From JACRBK01 sp964427955 (GTDB taxonomy: Bacteria; Chloroflexota; Anaerolineae; Aggregatilineales; Aggregatilineaceae), in contig CAYRWY010000144.1 in NCBI GenBank assembly GCA_964427955.1, positions 1-12,746 of the forward strand: a stretch of 12,746 bases of DNA. Reading direction: 5' to 3'. Positions 1-6,626 of the stretch are shown here, in pieces. Numbering within the stretch: the stretch's first letter is position 1; each line of letters begins with the position of its first letter. The notes beneath the pieces were generated by a model. That model searched no databases. It was not told the DNA's origin and saw nothing but the letters and a program-made list of their open reading frames with translations. Position numbers and translations under genes: made by a program.

Positions 1-854
1 GAGTCGGTCAGGAACAGCGCCAACACGATCAGCCCCAGGCAGCCCGCCATGATCCCGCGTTCGATCATCTTCCGCCGCGCAAAGAGCTGCGGGGCCGTCA
101 GCGCGCCGATCATGAGCAGAAAGCCGCCGAACGCATTCGGGTCGATCCACGTGCCAATCGCCCGCTCGTTGAGCACCGAACCATAATTCGCGCGGTAGCG
201 CAGCACGCCGCCGACCGGGTATTGGAAACGCCCCAGCCGGTCGAGCAGCGCCTCGGCGGTAATGTCGGGCAGCGCCCACAGCACGATCCCCAGCAGGGCC
301 GAGACCGCGCCGCCCACGATCAGCACCAGCACGATCCGCCGCAGCCGCTGTTCGTCGCGCACGACGTCGCCCAGCACCGGGATCAGCAGCAGGCTGAGCA
401 CCATCTCGATCACGGTGCGCAGCGTGCGCAGGTCCAGCGGGGCATAACGCAGCCCCAGCAGGTAAGCCAGCAGCATCAGCCCGGTGAAGCCGATCATGAG
501 CGGGACGACCGGCGTCGAATGGAACAGCCGCCGCCGCCCGGTCATCCACTGGAAGGCATAAACCAGCATGAAGGCCAGCAGCGCGCCGTCCAGAAAGGTC
601 GGCGTTGGAGAAACGGGCAGCGGCACCTTGCCGAAAGGCAGCAGCGCGATCACGGCGACGGTCACGTACAGGGCGCCGTCCAGGTCGGTGAGGACGTAGA
701 GCGCCACGCCCGCTCCCAGCAGCGCGCCAAAAGCCATGACCGGGCCGAGCAAGACGATCAGCAGGCCGAACGTCGCACCGATCAGCCCCACCGCTGCGCC
801 CAACAGGGTCGCCGTGGGCCAGCGGCGTTCGGAATACAGCAGGCTATCCAGCAT
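1..854 (-). CDS. O-antigen ligase / polymerase-like polytopic membrane protein, partial (N-terminal ~284 residues)
   Basis: The reading frame starts at the ATG at 854 (MLDSLLYSERRWP) and stays open to the left edge, so the C-terminal part is missing. The protein is very hydrophobic, with about eight or nine likely membrane segments (roughly residues 16-52, 60-75, 87-103, 114-134, 146-161, 173-196, 238-256, 266-283). Residues 231-246 contain RAIGTWIDPNAFGG, which resembles the motif before the Wzy_C/O-antigen-ligase domain (R..GT...PN.....). Members of this family transfer or polymerise lipid-linked glycans at the outer face of the membrane. The substrate cannot be told here, and a Chloroflexi-type envelope may have no classical LPS, so exopolysaccharide or protein glycosylation are alternatives. 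It begins 5 bp after the stop of the upstream small membrane gene, so the two are probably co-transcribed. No strong Shine-Dalgarno precedes it, which fits translational coupling. Confidence 0.75.
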   Translation of the reverse strand, partial: MLDSLLYSERRWPTATLLGAAVGLIGATFGLLIVLLGPVMAFGALLGAGVALYVLTDLDGALYVTVAVIALLPFGKVPLPVSPTPTFLDGALLAFMLVYAFQWMTGRRRLFHSTPVVPLMIGFTGLMLLAYLLGLRYAPLDLRTLRTVIEMVLSLLLIPVLGDVVRDEQRLRRIVLVLIVGGAVSALLGIVLWALPDITAEALLDRLGRFQYPVGGVLRYRANYGSVLNERAIGTWIDPNAFGGFLLMIGALTAPQLFARRKMIERGIMAGCLGLIVLALFLTD

Positions 855-859
855 AGAGG

Positions 860-1153
860 TTAATCCGGAATACGCTCGGCGAGCAGAATCCCCGCCACAA
901 ACAACCCGGCGGCGATGATGAGGGCGACCGTGCCGAAGAATTCAAGATAGTTGTAGTAGAAGCGGAAGGACAGCAGCACGAAGATCGCAGACGCGACCGC
1001 GAGGCCCCCGGCCACCCGTGCCCCACGCAAACTGACCCGCATGTTCGGCAGCTCGCCACGCACGATTCCTGACCAGGCGTAGATCACGTCCAACAGAATG
1101 GCGAACAACAGGCCCAGGAATAGGGGAGAAGTAGGGTTATCGGCTTGAAACAT
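860..1153 (-). CDS. Small three-helix membrane protein of unknown function
   Basis: This encodes 97 residues starting MFQADNPTSP. Three hydrophobic segments are visible (about residues 9-27, 47-65 and 70-91), separated by a short basic loop (RVSLRGARV, near 39-47). The ATG at 1153 has a GGAG Shine-Dalgarno five bases upstream and sits about 35 bases below a strong sigma70-like promoter, so the start is well supported. I do not recognise a named family. Its stop lies 5 bp before the start of the O-antigen-ligase-like gene, which implies an operon and perhaps an accessory role in the same envelope-glycan step. That role is inference from position only. Confidence 0.7.
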   Translation of the reverse strand: MFQADNPTSPLFLGLLFAILLDVIYAWSGIVRGELPNMRVSLRGARVAGGLAVASAIFVLLSFRFYYNYLEFFGTVALIIAAGLFVAGILLAERIPD

Positions 1154-1194
1154 AACGACTCCATCTTGGCGAGCGACCGTTGCAGGATGGGTAG

Positions 1195-1223
1195 ACTATA
1201 GCCCCAAGCGCGCGGACTTGCAA
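1195..1223 (-). promoter_or_regulatory. Sigma70-type promoter for the small membrane protein / O-antigen-ligase-like operon
   Basis: Read on the minus strand: -35 TTGCAA (1218-1223), a 17-bp spacer, and -10 TATAGT (1195-1200). Transcription would start near 1188, leaving a leader of about 35 nt with a GGAG ribosome-binding site before the ATG at 1153. Both hexamers are one or two bases from consensus with ideal spacing. Confidence 0.65.
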
Positions 1224-1289
1224 CGATCCCAGGCCCTCCTGGGAACCCCCACGAGAGCCTGGACGAAGACGAATCTCATGCTGTGGCGA

Positions 1290-1329
1290 GTAGGGCTCTG
1301 CCCAGGGCGCAGCAAGCTGACGCCCCTAC
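1290..1329. repeat. REP-like imperfect palindrome in the intergenic region
   Basis: GTAGGG (1290-1295) pairs with CCCTAC (1324-1329). Inside lies a second imperfect inverted repeat, GGGCGCAGC (1305-1313) against GCTGACGCCC (1316-1325). Read on the minus strand it begins GTAGGGGCG, a form I associate with dispersed intergenic palindromes in Chloroflexi genomes. There is no T-tract on the correct side for an intrinsic terminator of the 545-aa gene that ends at 1363. The rest of the 1154-1362 gap shows nothing beyond this and the promoter. Confidence 0.4.
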
Positions 1330-1362
1330 GAAAAACACCCGCAAGAATCGACCTGGATGTAC

Positions 1363-3000
1363 TTACGGGCACGTCCCGCCGTGACTGGGCGCCGTATCCT
1401 GCCTGACGCCGCTCACAAAGATGGACACCGTGTTCGAGCCAGCCTCGGCGGCGGTCGTGAAGGTCGTCGAGGTAGAGCCACTGCACGTCGCCGCGCCCAC
1501 CGTTCCCCCGCCCGATTGGCCGGAGCCATGCACCGCCCAGGTAAAATCAATCGACTCGAAATTCGCGTTCGTCACCGACCACACCCGGTAGCTGTCAGGG
1601 TCCGGAGAGCAGAGCGACTCCAGGTGCAGCGGTCGGTAGTCGCCGGGCGGCGCGCAGCCCTCCGTGGGCGTCGAAGTCGGGGTATCAGTGGGCACCGGCG
1701 TATAGGTGTCGGTTGGGGCGGGCGTATCCGTCGGGACCGGGGTGTCCGTGTCCGTCGGCGTAGGCGTGTCGGTAGGCACCGGAGTCGGCGTATCCGTCGG
1801 GACTGCCGTCGGTCTGGGCCGGTCCGGGCCATTGGTCGCCGTGGGCGGCGGCACCGGAGTCGCCGTCGGCTCCGGCGGATCGGTCGGAACAGGCGAGGGG
1901 ACGACAACCGGCGGCTCTGCCGCGAGCACCGTCTCGTCTACCGGCGGCGCGATCTCGATCTCCAGCGGCAGCAGGTCGAGCGGGACGAACTGCACCGTGT
2001 CGAGGCGATAGGGGCGCGGATCACCAGGCACCCCTGAGGCGCGCAGGTCGCCGGTGATCGGGATGTCCAGGCCGCTGCCCTGGGCCAGTTGGACCGTCTT
2101 GCCAAACGCCGTCACGATGGCCGAGCCTTCCAGGACATCGATGCTCATCTGGCGACCAGGCTCGCTGCGGAAAAAGAGCGTCGAGCCGAACTGGACGTTG
2201 ACCTCGTTGATCAGGAAGGTCACCCGGCCCACCCCTTCCGGCGTCTGGACCAACAGGCCGTTGGGAGCCTCTTGGCACACGTCGGAAATCGCCCCACTCT
2301 GGAAGTAGAACGCCTGCATGGGGCTATAATACGGCTCGGCGAAGTCCACCACATCGAGCGCCGCGGTGCCTGAGCCGCTCACGAAGTCGGCAAACACCCA
2401 GCCGGTCGCAGCCGAATCGGGAACTTCCACTCGCAGCCAACTCCCATCGGCGAGGCGACCGGTCGCGGTCAGACTCTCGCCCGGCGCGACAGCCCCCAGA
2501 ATATCCGCGTCGAGCGATGGGGCGCTGCGGATGTTCAGGTAGCGGGAGGTGTCCACGGTCACCGCGGCCAGGGGGACGGACCGGGCCGCGTTTTCGACCT
2601 GGACGTTGCCAAACATGATCAGGGTCACGTTCTGATCGGAGCTGTCGGGCAGACTGGCCTGGAGCTTGAGCAGCGCGATCCCCCAGGCATCCTGCACGAG
2701 ATCCACCGAACTCAGGCGGAGGCTTTGCAGGTCGGTGACCCGCACACGGTCGCCTTCAGCATCGAATTTGAACTCGGAGACATCCGGTTGAGGCTGGGCA
2801 TCCAGGTTGATGTGCCCGTAACAGACCTGGTTGCGGCCTGTCTCCGCGCACTGCGCCAGCGCAGCTTCCATCGCCTGCTGCGCCAGATCGGAACAACTGG
2901 TGTCCGCCTGGCGAGCTTGCGATGCCGACTTTTCAGCACTGATCAGGACGATGGCCGCGACGATGCCGAAAAAGAGCAGCCACTTCCAAAGACGTATCAT
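1363..3000 (-). CDS. Secreted or membrane-anchored multi-domain protein: SH3b, FecR-like, Thr/Pro spacer and C-terminal domain
   Basis: The protein has 545 residues. Residues 4-20 are an N-terminal hydrophobic signal or anchor. Residues 36-140 form a Cys-containing domain (C36, C51, C60) that includes DAWGIALLKLQASLP; I do not know a name for it, but I recall similar stretches in Chloroflexi proteins. Residues 148-212 look like a bacterial SH3 domain (YLNIRSAPSLDADILGAV...GWVFADFV), usually linked to cell-wall or ligand binding. Residues 249-315 resemble a FecR-type domain (TPEGVGRV...SIDVLEGSAIVTAFGKTVQL). Residues 361-447 are a Pro/Thr/Asp spacer. The last 95 residues form a small domain (RVWSVTNAN...FTWAVHGSGQSG) with four cysteines. 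The ATG at 3000 has GGAG five bases upstream. The gene appears to be monocistronic, with its own promoter. No catalytic motif is visible, so a surface-display or sensor/scaffold role is inference. Confidence 0.75.
   Translation of the reverse strand: MIRLWKWLLFFGIVAAIVLISAEKSASQARQADTSCSDLAQQAMEAALAQCAETGRNQVCYGHINLDAQPQPDVSEFKFDAEGDRVRVTDLQSLRLSSVDLVQDAWGIALLKLQASLPDSSDQNVTLIMFGNVQVENAARSVPLAAVTVDTSRYLNIRSAPSLDADILGAVAPGESLTATGRLADGSWLRVEVPDSAATGWVFADFVSGSGTAALDVVDFAEPYYSPMQAFYFQSGAISDVCQEAPNGLLVQTPEGVGRVTFLINEVNVQFGSTLFFRSEPGRQMSIDVLEGSAIVTAFGKTVQLAQGSGLDIPITGDLRASGVPGDPRPYRLDTVQFVPLDLLPLEIEIAPPVDETVLAAEPPVVVPSPVPTDPPEPTATPVPPPTATNGPDRPRPTAVPTDTPTPVPTDTPTPTDTDTPVPTDTPAPTDTYTPVPTDTPTSTPTEGCAPPGDYRPLHLESLCSPDPDSYRVWSVTNANFESIDFTWAVHGSGQSGGGTVGAATCSGSTSTTFTTAAEAGSNTVSIFVSGVRQDTAPSHGGTCP
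1660..1920 (-). repeat. Degenerate tandem repeat encoding a Pro/Thr/Asp spacer
   Basis: Residues 361-447 of the 545-aa protein are built from PTDTP and PTPVPT units. The DNA repeats with them: for example, GGCGTATCCGTCGGGAC appears near 1720 and again near 1789. Such spacers usually act as extended, possibly glycosylated stalks between domains outside the cell. Repeat-driven length variation between strains would be expected. Confidence 0.6.
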
Positions 3001-3073
3001 GATTTCTCCACCCGCGCATTACACTAGCCAAACGAACCATGTTTCGGATCATGACGCTCCCATCCCCAATCAC

Positions 3074-3102
3074 ATCATAGAGAGATTTTGTCTCAGCGTC
3101 AA
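3074..3102 (-). promoter_or_regulatory. Sigma70-type promoter for the 545-aa SH3b/FecR-like gene
   Basis: On the minus strand: -35 TTGACG (3097-3102), a 17-bp spacer, and -10 TATGAT (3074-3079). The predicted start is near 3067, giving a leader of about 67 nt. A short GAGA...TCTC inverted repeat lies in the spacer. The stretch 3103-3196 upstream shows nothing I can support. Confidence 0.65.
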
Positions 3103-3196
3103 TCGGCCCGTAAGCAGCTCGTTCAGCGTATGGTCGAGAGGGTGTCGCAGGTGAGGCAAAAGCGGTGGTAATGCAAGGGAAAAATAGACGGTATCG

Positions 3197-3301
3197 GCCT
3201 CACCCCCCGCCCCCCTCTCCAACGAAGTTGGCGAGGGGGAGTCATGGGGCGCGCAAGTCCCCTCTCTAGCCTGGCCGGAGAGGGGACTTAGGGGTGAGGC
3301 C
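3197..3301. repeat. Palindromic interspersed intergenic element with terminal inverted repeats and two internal hairpins
   Basis: GGCCTCACCCC (3197-3207) and GGGGTGAGGCC (3291-3301) are perfect 11-bp terminal inverted repeats. Inside are two hairpins. The first pairs 3213-3224 with 3228-3239 (CCCCTC.CCAAC / GTTGG.GAGGGG, GAA loop). The second pairs AAGTCCCCTCTC (3255-3266) with GAGAGGGGACTT (3278-3289), 12 perfect base pairs. The 105-bp unit has no coding potential and sits 17 bp after the stop of the C11 peptidase gene. It resembles non-autonomous REP/MITE-type repeats found between genes in several large bacterial genomes. As RNA it could stabilise the 3' end or slow polymerase, but it lacks a U-tract. 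Confidence 0.7.
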
Positions 3302-3318
3302 GGAAAGAACCTTCGACC

Positions 3319-6300
3319 CTACCCGGTGAACGCGAAGCCGCCAATCGTCACCGCGAACACGTCGGCATACAGTTGGTCGAACTGCGCGTCGGGCGCTTCG
3401 ATCCAGAAGGTGTAATCCTGGCTGCCCATCGTGGTGGTGAAGAAGGCTCCGGCCATCTTCACATCGCCATCATAGGTGAAGACCACCAGGAACCACTCGC
3501 GCCCGCCGACGTAGTACGGCTGCGACGCGGAGATCTGGAGATTCTGCACCCCACCCTGAAGCTGCGTCACCCAGCCCTGGGCCAACTGCTCGTTGGTCTG
3601 GCCGGAGGCAGCCTGCGAGGCCAACCCCACGAAGATCGCCTTGTTGTCCGCCGGGCCATAAAGCGACCAGTTACCGCTGGTTTCCGCTGCCCAGTTGGCA
3701 GGCACCGGGAACGACACCTGTCCCCCTGCCCCGGTGACCGTCTGCCAGTCACTCTGGCCGACCACCTGCTGGGACTGGAAGAAGTTGATGCTCTTGATCA
3801 ACGCCTGGAGCGCCTCCTGGGCCGGGGCCGGGTTGCTGGCCGGAGCATCGAGATCGAAGGCGTAGCCGACCTGCTGATCCGGCGCGTAGATGGCGATCAC
3901 CGCCCCCACGCGCGCTTCGTTATTGTAGGTATAGGTATAGTCCGTCACATAGGCCGGAAGACCGTTGATCTCGACCGACCGCTGCTGGACGATCTGCAAA
4001 TCCTGCAATTCGTTCCAACTGGCGCGGATGGCGGCATCCGTCTCTTCGGCGGAGGTCACGTCGGTGTAGGGATACAGGCTGAGCAGCGTACCGGTGGTCA
4101 GCTCCCCGGTGAACAGGCGCTTGCCGTCCGGGGTGAAGCGCGGACGAATCCACGTCGCCGGGTACAGGAAATTCACGCCGTAGTTCAGGTCGGTGTAGCC
4201 GCGCAGGACCGGGTCCAGACCATCGTTGTTGACCTGGATCATCGCCTCGGACAGCGTCGTCTCGCCTGCAACGTTGACCGCCCCAAAGCTGATCGAATAC
4301 TGACCCGTCGGCGCCGGGACTTTGGTGAAGGTGATGGACTGGTCGCTGGCCAGCGTGAGCGTATCGCCCAGGCTGCTGCCGCTCATCTGGTTGTTGGCAT
4401 CCATCGTCAGCCAGAGCGGCTGGAACTTGTCGCCCGCCTCGACCTGGATCTGGAAGGGCTGCAAGCCGCCGTTGGCCGTCTCGTTCAGGCCCCACAGCGC
4501 GGTGGATTGGCGGGTGTTCAGATCGAAGACCAACTGGGCCTTGACCGGATCGCCGCCGCGCGCCGAGGTGTACTGGCCGTTGACGATGGCCGTGTTGGGA
4601 TTGTCCTGGTTCGGAATCAGCAGCCCGTAAGTCGAAACCGTGCCGTCGCTCAACACCGGGACTTCCGCCTCCCAGGTGAAGGTGCGCGCGGTCACGCCGT
4701 CCGACCAATCGACGATGTCGGCGCCGGACGCGGTGGTCGTGCGCGAGACCAGGAAGTCGTAGTCCAGCACAGCGCGCTCGTTGGCGTTGACGATGTAGGT
4801 CACGGCGTAGTTGACCTGCATGATGTCGCGCCCGCTGACTTCCATCGTCACGACGGCGGGCTGGTAGATGCTCGCCACGTCGGGATAGACACCGTTGATC
4901 TTGACGGTCGGCGCCGTGGTGACGACGTTGGTCGCCGTGCCGTGGAAGACGCCGAGAAAATCGACCCAGGGCTGCATCTCCGGCGGCGTCTCGTTCGGAT
5001 AGCGTTCGTTGAAGGCCCCGATCTTGTAGGCTTTGATGTTGGCCGGGAAGTAGATCGAGAGGCCGTGCGAGCCTTCCAGCGCCGCGTTGTGATCGGTGTA
5101 GACCACGAACGAGCCGACGGCCTGGGTTATGCCTGCCGACGCCTGCTGAATCTCCGGAATGGTCGAGATCTGCCCCAGCAGCTCGGCGAAGCGGTAGACG
5201 TCCACCGAGGACCAGACATCGCGATACTTGGGATCGTCGTTGCCACCGTAGCTGATGGTATTGTTACGAGCGTCGGCAATGGCGCTCATCGATCCCTGAG
5301 GATTGGCGCCGACCGCCGCCGTGAACTGGTCCACTGCCGCGAACATATTCTGCGCCTGGGCCAGATCGACCACGGCCAACCCGTAGACGTCCTGATCCCC
5401 CACGTATTCGCGCAAGAAGTCCATGAAATACTTGACGACGAAGGTCCCGGCCTGCGCGCCGTTCATGGTCGGATCGTTGACCAGCTCGTTCAGGAACAGG
5501 TAGTTCCAGCCCGCGCCGGGTTCGGTCTCTTCGGAGGCAATGGCATAGTTCGCAAACGGCTGGACGGTCTGGAACACTTCCAACTGGGCCATCAGGCACA
5601 TGTCGAAGCCCATGACTTCCAGCTTTTGGATGCCCGTGTTGGCCTTGATCTGGTTCAGGGCGCTGGTCACTTCGAGCAGGTCCAGGTCGTTGCCGGTCGA
5701 TTCATCGCTGGCATTGCCGATCCAGGCCCCGCCGTGATCCCACAGCACGAACATGTATTTCTGCGCCGGATAGTTGGTGATCGCCCACGTCCCAAAATCG
5801 GCCACGGTCTGCGGATCGCCGCTGTCGATCTCGCCGAGGTCTTGCAGCACGGGCGACGACACGACGTCGCTGTTCTGGTCCTGCTGCACGTAATAGCGGT
5901 GCGCGCCGACCCAGTTGCCGTCCCAATCCACGTATTCCGGCGAGCGGTCGATCTGCACCACGACGTTCACGCGGGGCGACGATCCCACCGCTTCCATTTC
6001 GTTGAGATCCCACAACCCGGCAGGCTCGAGATTGTTATCCGCGGCGATATAGACCATCACCGTCCAGTCGGCCACCGTCTGCGACTGCTTCGAGAGGTCC
6101 ACCGGGGGACGCTGCGGAATAGCCGCCATCTGCCGGGCCAGGATCGCACGCTCCCGGTCCAGATCCAGATTTTGGGCTGCCCGCTGGCGCACCTCGTCCA
6201 GCGCCCCGCGCAGCACGGCAGCGGACGAACTCCCCTGCCCTGCCGGACTGGCCAGTACCGGGATAGAGGGGAGCGCCAGGGCGAGAACGATCAACAGGGT

Positions 6301-6324
6301 GAAGACAACCCGTTTTACAGGCAT
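3319..6324 (-). CDS. Exported clostripain-family (peptidase C11) cysteine protease with two C-terminal PsbP-like domains
   Basis: The protein has 1001 residues. Residues 1-26 are a Sec signal peptide (VLALALPSIPVLASPA). Residues 86-460 match the C11 fold: WTVMVYIAADNNLE opens the domain, VLWDHGGAW carries the catalytic His197 and GFDMCLMAQLEV the catalytic Cys243. The 46-residue His-Cys spacing equals that of PmC11, and Asp241, two before the Cys, matches the residue that gives C11 enzymes their Arg/Lys P1 preference. Residues 470-705 look like beta-rich linking domains. Residues 710-850 and 862-1000 are two related PsbP-like units (YGVNFLYPATW / GQVSFPVPANW, each ending in a hydrophobic strand). 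The ATG at 6324 is preceded by a perfect AAGGAGG (6335-6341), at a slightly long 10-nt spacing. Likely role: an extracellular or cell-surface Arg/Lys-specific endopeptidase for nutrition or protein processing. The substrate is unknown. No Thr/Pro spacer is present, unlike its neighbours. Confidence 0.85.
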   Translation of the reverse strand: MPVKRVVFTLLIVLALALPSIPVLASPAGQGSSSAAVLRGALDEVRQRAAQNLDLDRERAILARQMAAIPQRPPVDLSKQSQTVADWTVMVYIAADNNLEPAGLWDLNEMEAVGSSPRVNVVVQIDRSPEYVDWDGNWVGAHRYYVQQDQNSDVVSSPVLQDLGEIDSGDPQTVADFGTWAITNYPAQKYMFVLWDHGGAWIGNASDESTGNDLDLLEVTSALNQIKANTGIQKLEVMGFDMCLMAQLEVFQTVQPFANYAIASEETEPGAGWNYLFLNELVNDPTMNGAQAGTFVVKYFMDFLREYVGDQDVYGLAVVDLAQAQNMFAAVDQFTAAVGANPQGSMSAIADARNNTISYGGNDDPKYRDVWSSVDVYRFAELLGQISTIPEIQQASAGITQAVGSFVVYTDHNAALEGSHGLSIYFPANIKAYKIGAFNERYPNETPPEMQPWVDFLGVFHGTATNVVTTAPTVKINGVYPDVASIYQPAVVTMEVSGRDIMQVNYAVTYIVNANERAVLDYDFLVSRTTTASGADIVDWSDGVTARTFTWEAEVPVLSDGTVSTYGLLIPNQDNPNTAIVNGQYTSARGGDPVKAQLVFDLNTRQSTALWGLNETANGGLQPFQIQVEAGDKFQPLWLTMDANNQMSGSSLGDTLTLASDQSITFTKVPAPTGQYSISFGAVNVAGETTLSEAMIQVNNDGLDPVLRGYTDLNYGVNFLYPATWIRPRFTPDGKRLFTGELTTGTLLSLYPYTDVTSAEETDAAIRASWNELQDLQIVQQRSVEINGLPAYVTDYTYTYNNEARVGAVIAIYAPDQQVGYAFDLDAPASNPAPAQEALQALIKSINFFQSQQVVGQSDWQTVTGAGGQVSFPVPANWAAETSGNWSLYGPADNKAIFVGLASQAASGQTNEQLAQGWVTQLQGGVQNLQISASQPYYVGGREWFLVVFTYDGDVKMAGAFFTTTMGSQDYTFWIEAPDAQFDQLYADVFAVTIGGFAFTG

Positions 6325-6482
6325 AGGCTTATTGCCTCCTTGTGACTGATCTGCTGAATAGCTATGTGATTAAGTGTAGTATAGATCGCGGTCAGCGAAC
6401 AACGGCTGACATCATGATTGTGCCCGGCCAACGTGACCACAGCGTGATTATCGCGCCGCCTGAGGGTTCGCGAAGTCCCATC

Positions 6483-6511
6483 TTGTCAAACCGCTGCGGC
6501 TGCGGTACTAT
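6483..6511 (+). promoter_or_regulatory. Sigma70-type promoter for the rpsF-ssb-rpsR cluster
   Basis: TTGTCA (6483-6488), a 17-bp spacer, and TACTAT (6506-6511). The start would lie near 6518, giving a leader of about 109 nt before the GTG of rpsF. Between 6342 and 6482 I see only a weak minus-strand -10 candidate (TATACT) for the C11 gene, without a convincing -35. Confidence 0.6.
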
Positions 6512-6521
6512 TCTGACCGCT

Positions 6522-6562
6522 AAAGTGCCCGCACCTCTTATCCGACAATCGCGGGCCACTTT
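6522..6562 (+). promoter_or_regulatory. rpsF mRNA leader hairpin, candidate S6:S18 autoregulatory element
   Basis: AAAGTG (6522-6527) pairs with CACTTT (6557-6562) and CCCGC (6528-6532) with GCGGG (6551-6555), leaving one bulged C (6556) and an 18-nt loop that contains CCGA (6542-6545). It lies a few bases after the predicted transcription start. Many bacteria carry an S6:S18-binding stem with a CCG element in the rpsF leader, which mimics the 16S rRNA site. Position and sequence fit, but I have not matched it to the published covariance model. Confidence 0.4.
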
Positions 6563-6573
6563 CCGCCTCGCGC

Positions 6574-6589
6574 GCTGGCGCCCGCCAGC
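6574..6589 (+). promoter_or_regulatory. Second leader hairpin upstream of rpsF
   Basis: GCTGGC (6574-6579) and GCCAGC (6584-6589) form a perfect 6-bp stem with a GCCC loop. It lies between the longer leader hairpin and the AAAGGAG ribosome-binding site (6609-6615). It could influence access to the start or simply be GC-rich chance. Confidence 0.35.
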
Positions 6590-6626
6590 AAATGGGGCAA
6601 ACCCGTGGAAAGGAGATATTCCCACA

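Noticed and set aside
222..863. A 213-codon plus-strand frame rich in Gln/His/Arg
   Set aside because: It is the reverse of the O-antigen-ligase-like gene, whose hydrophobic codons read as Gln/Arg/His on the other strand.
1660..1920. Possible CRISPR-like or minisatellite array
   Set aside because: The repeats are degenerate, have no unique spacers and encode a Pro/Thr stalk in frame.
3373..6345. A 990-codon open frame on the plus strand opposite the C11 peptidase gene
   Set aside because: It is antisense to a gene with clear domains and catalytic residues. Its translation is rich in Arg/His/Val/Asp with no recognisable motif, as expected for the reverse frame of high-GC codons, and it has no ribosome-binding site.
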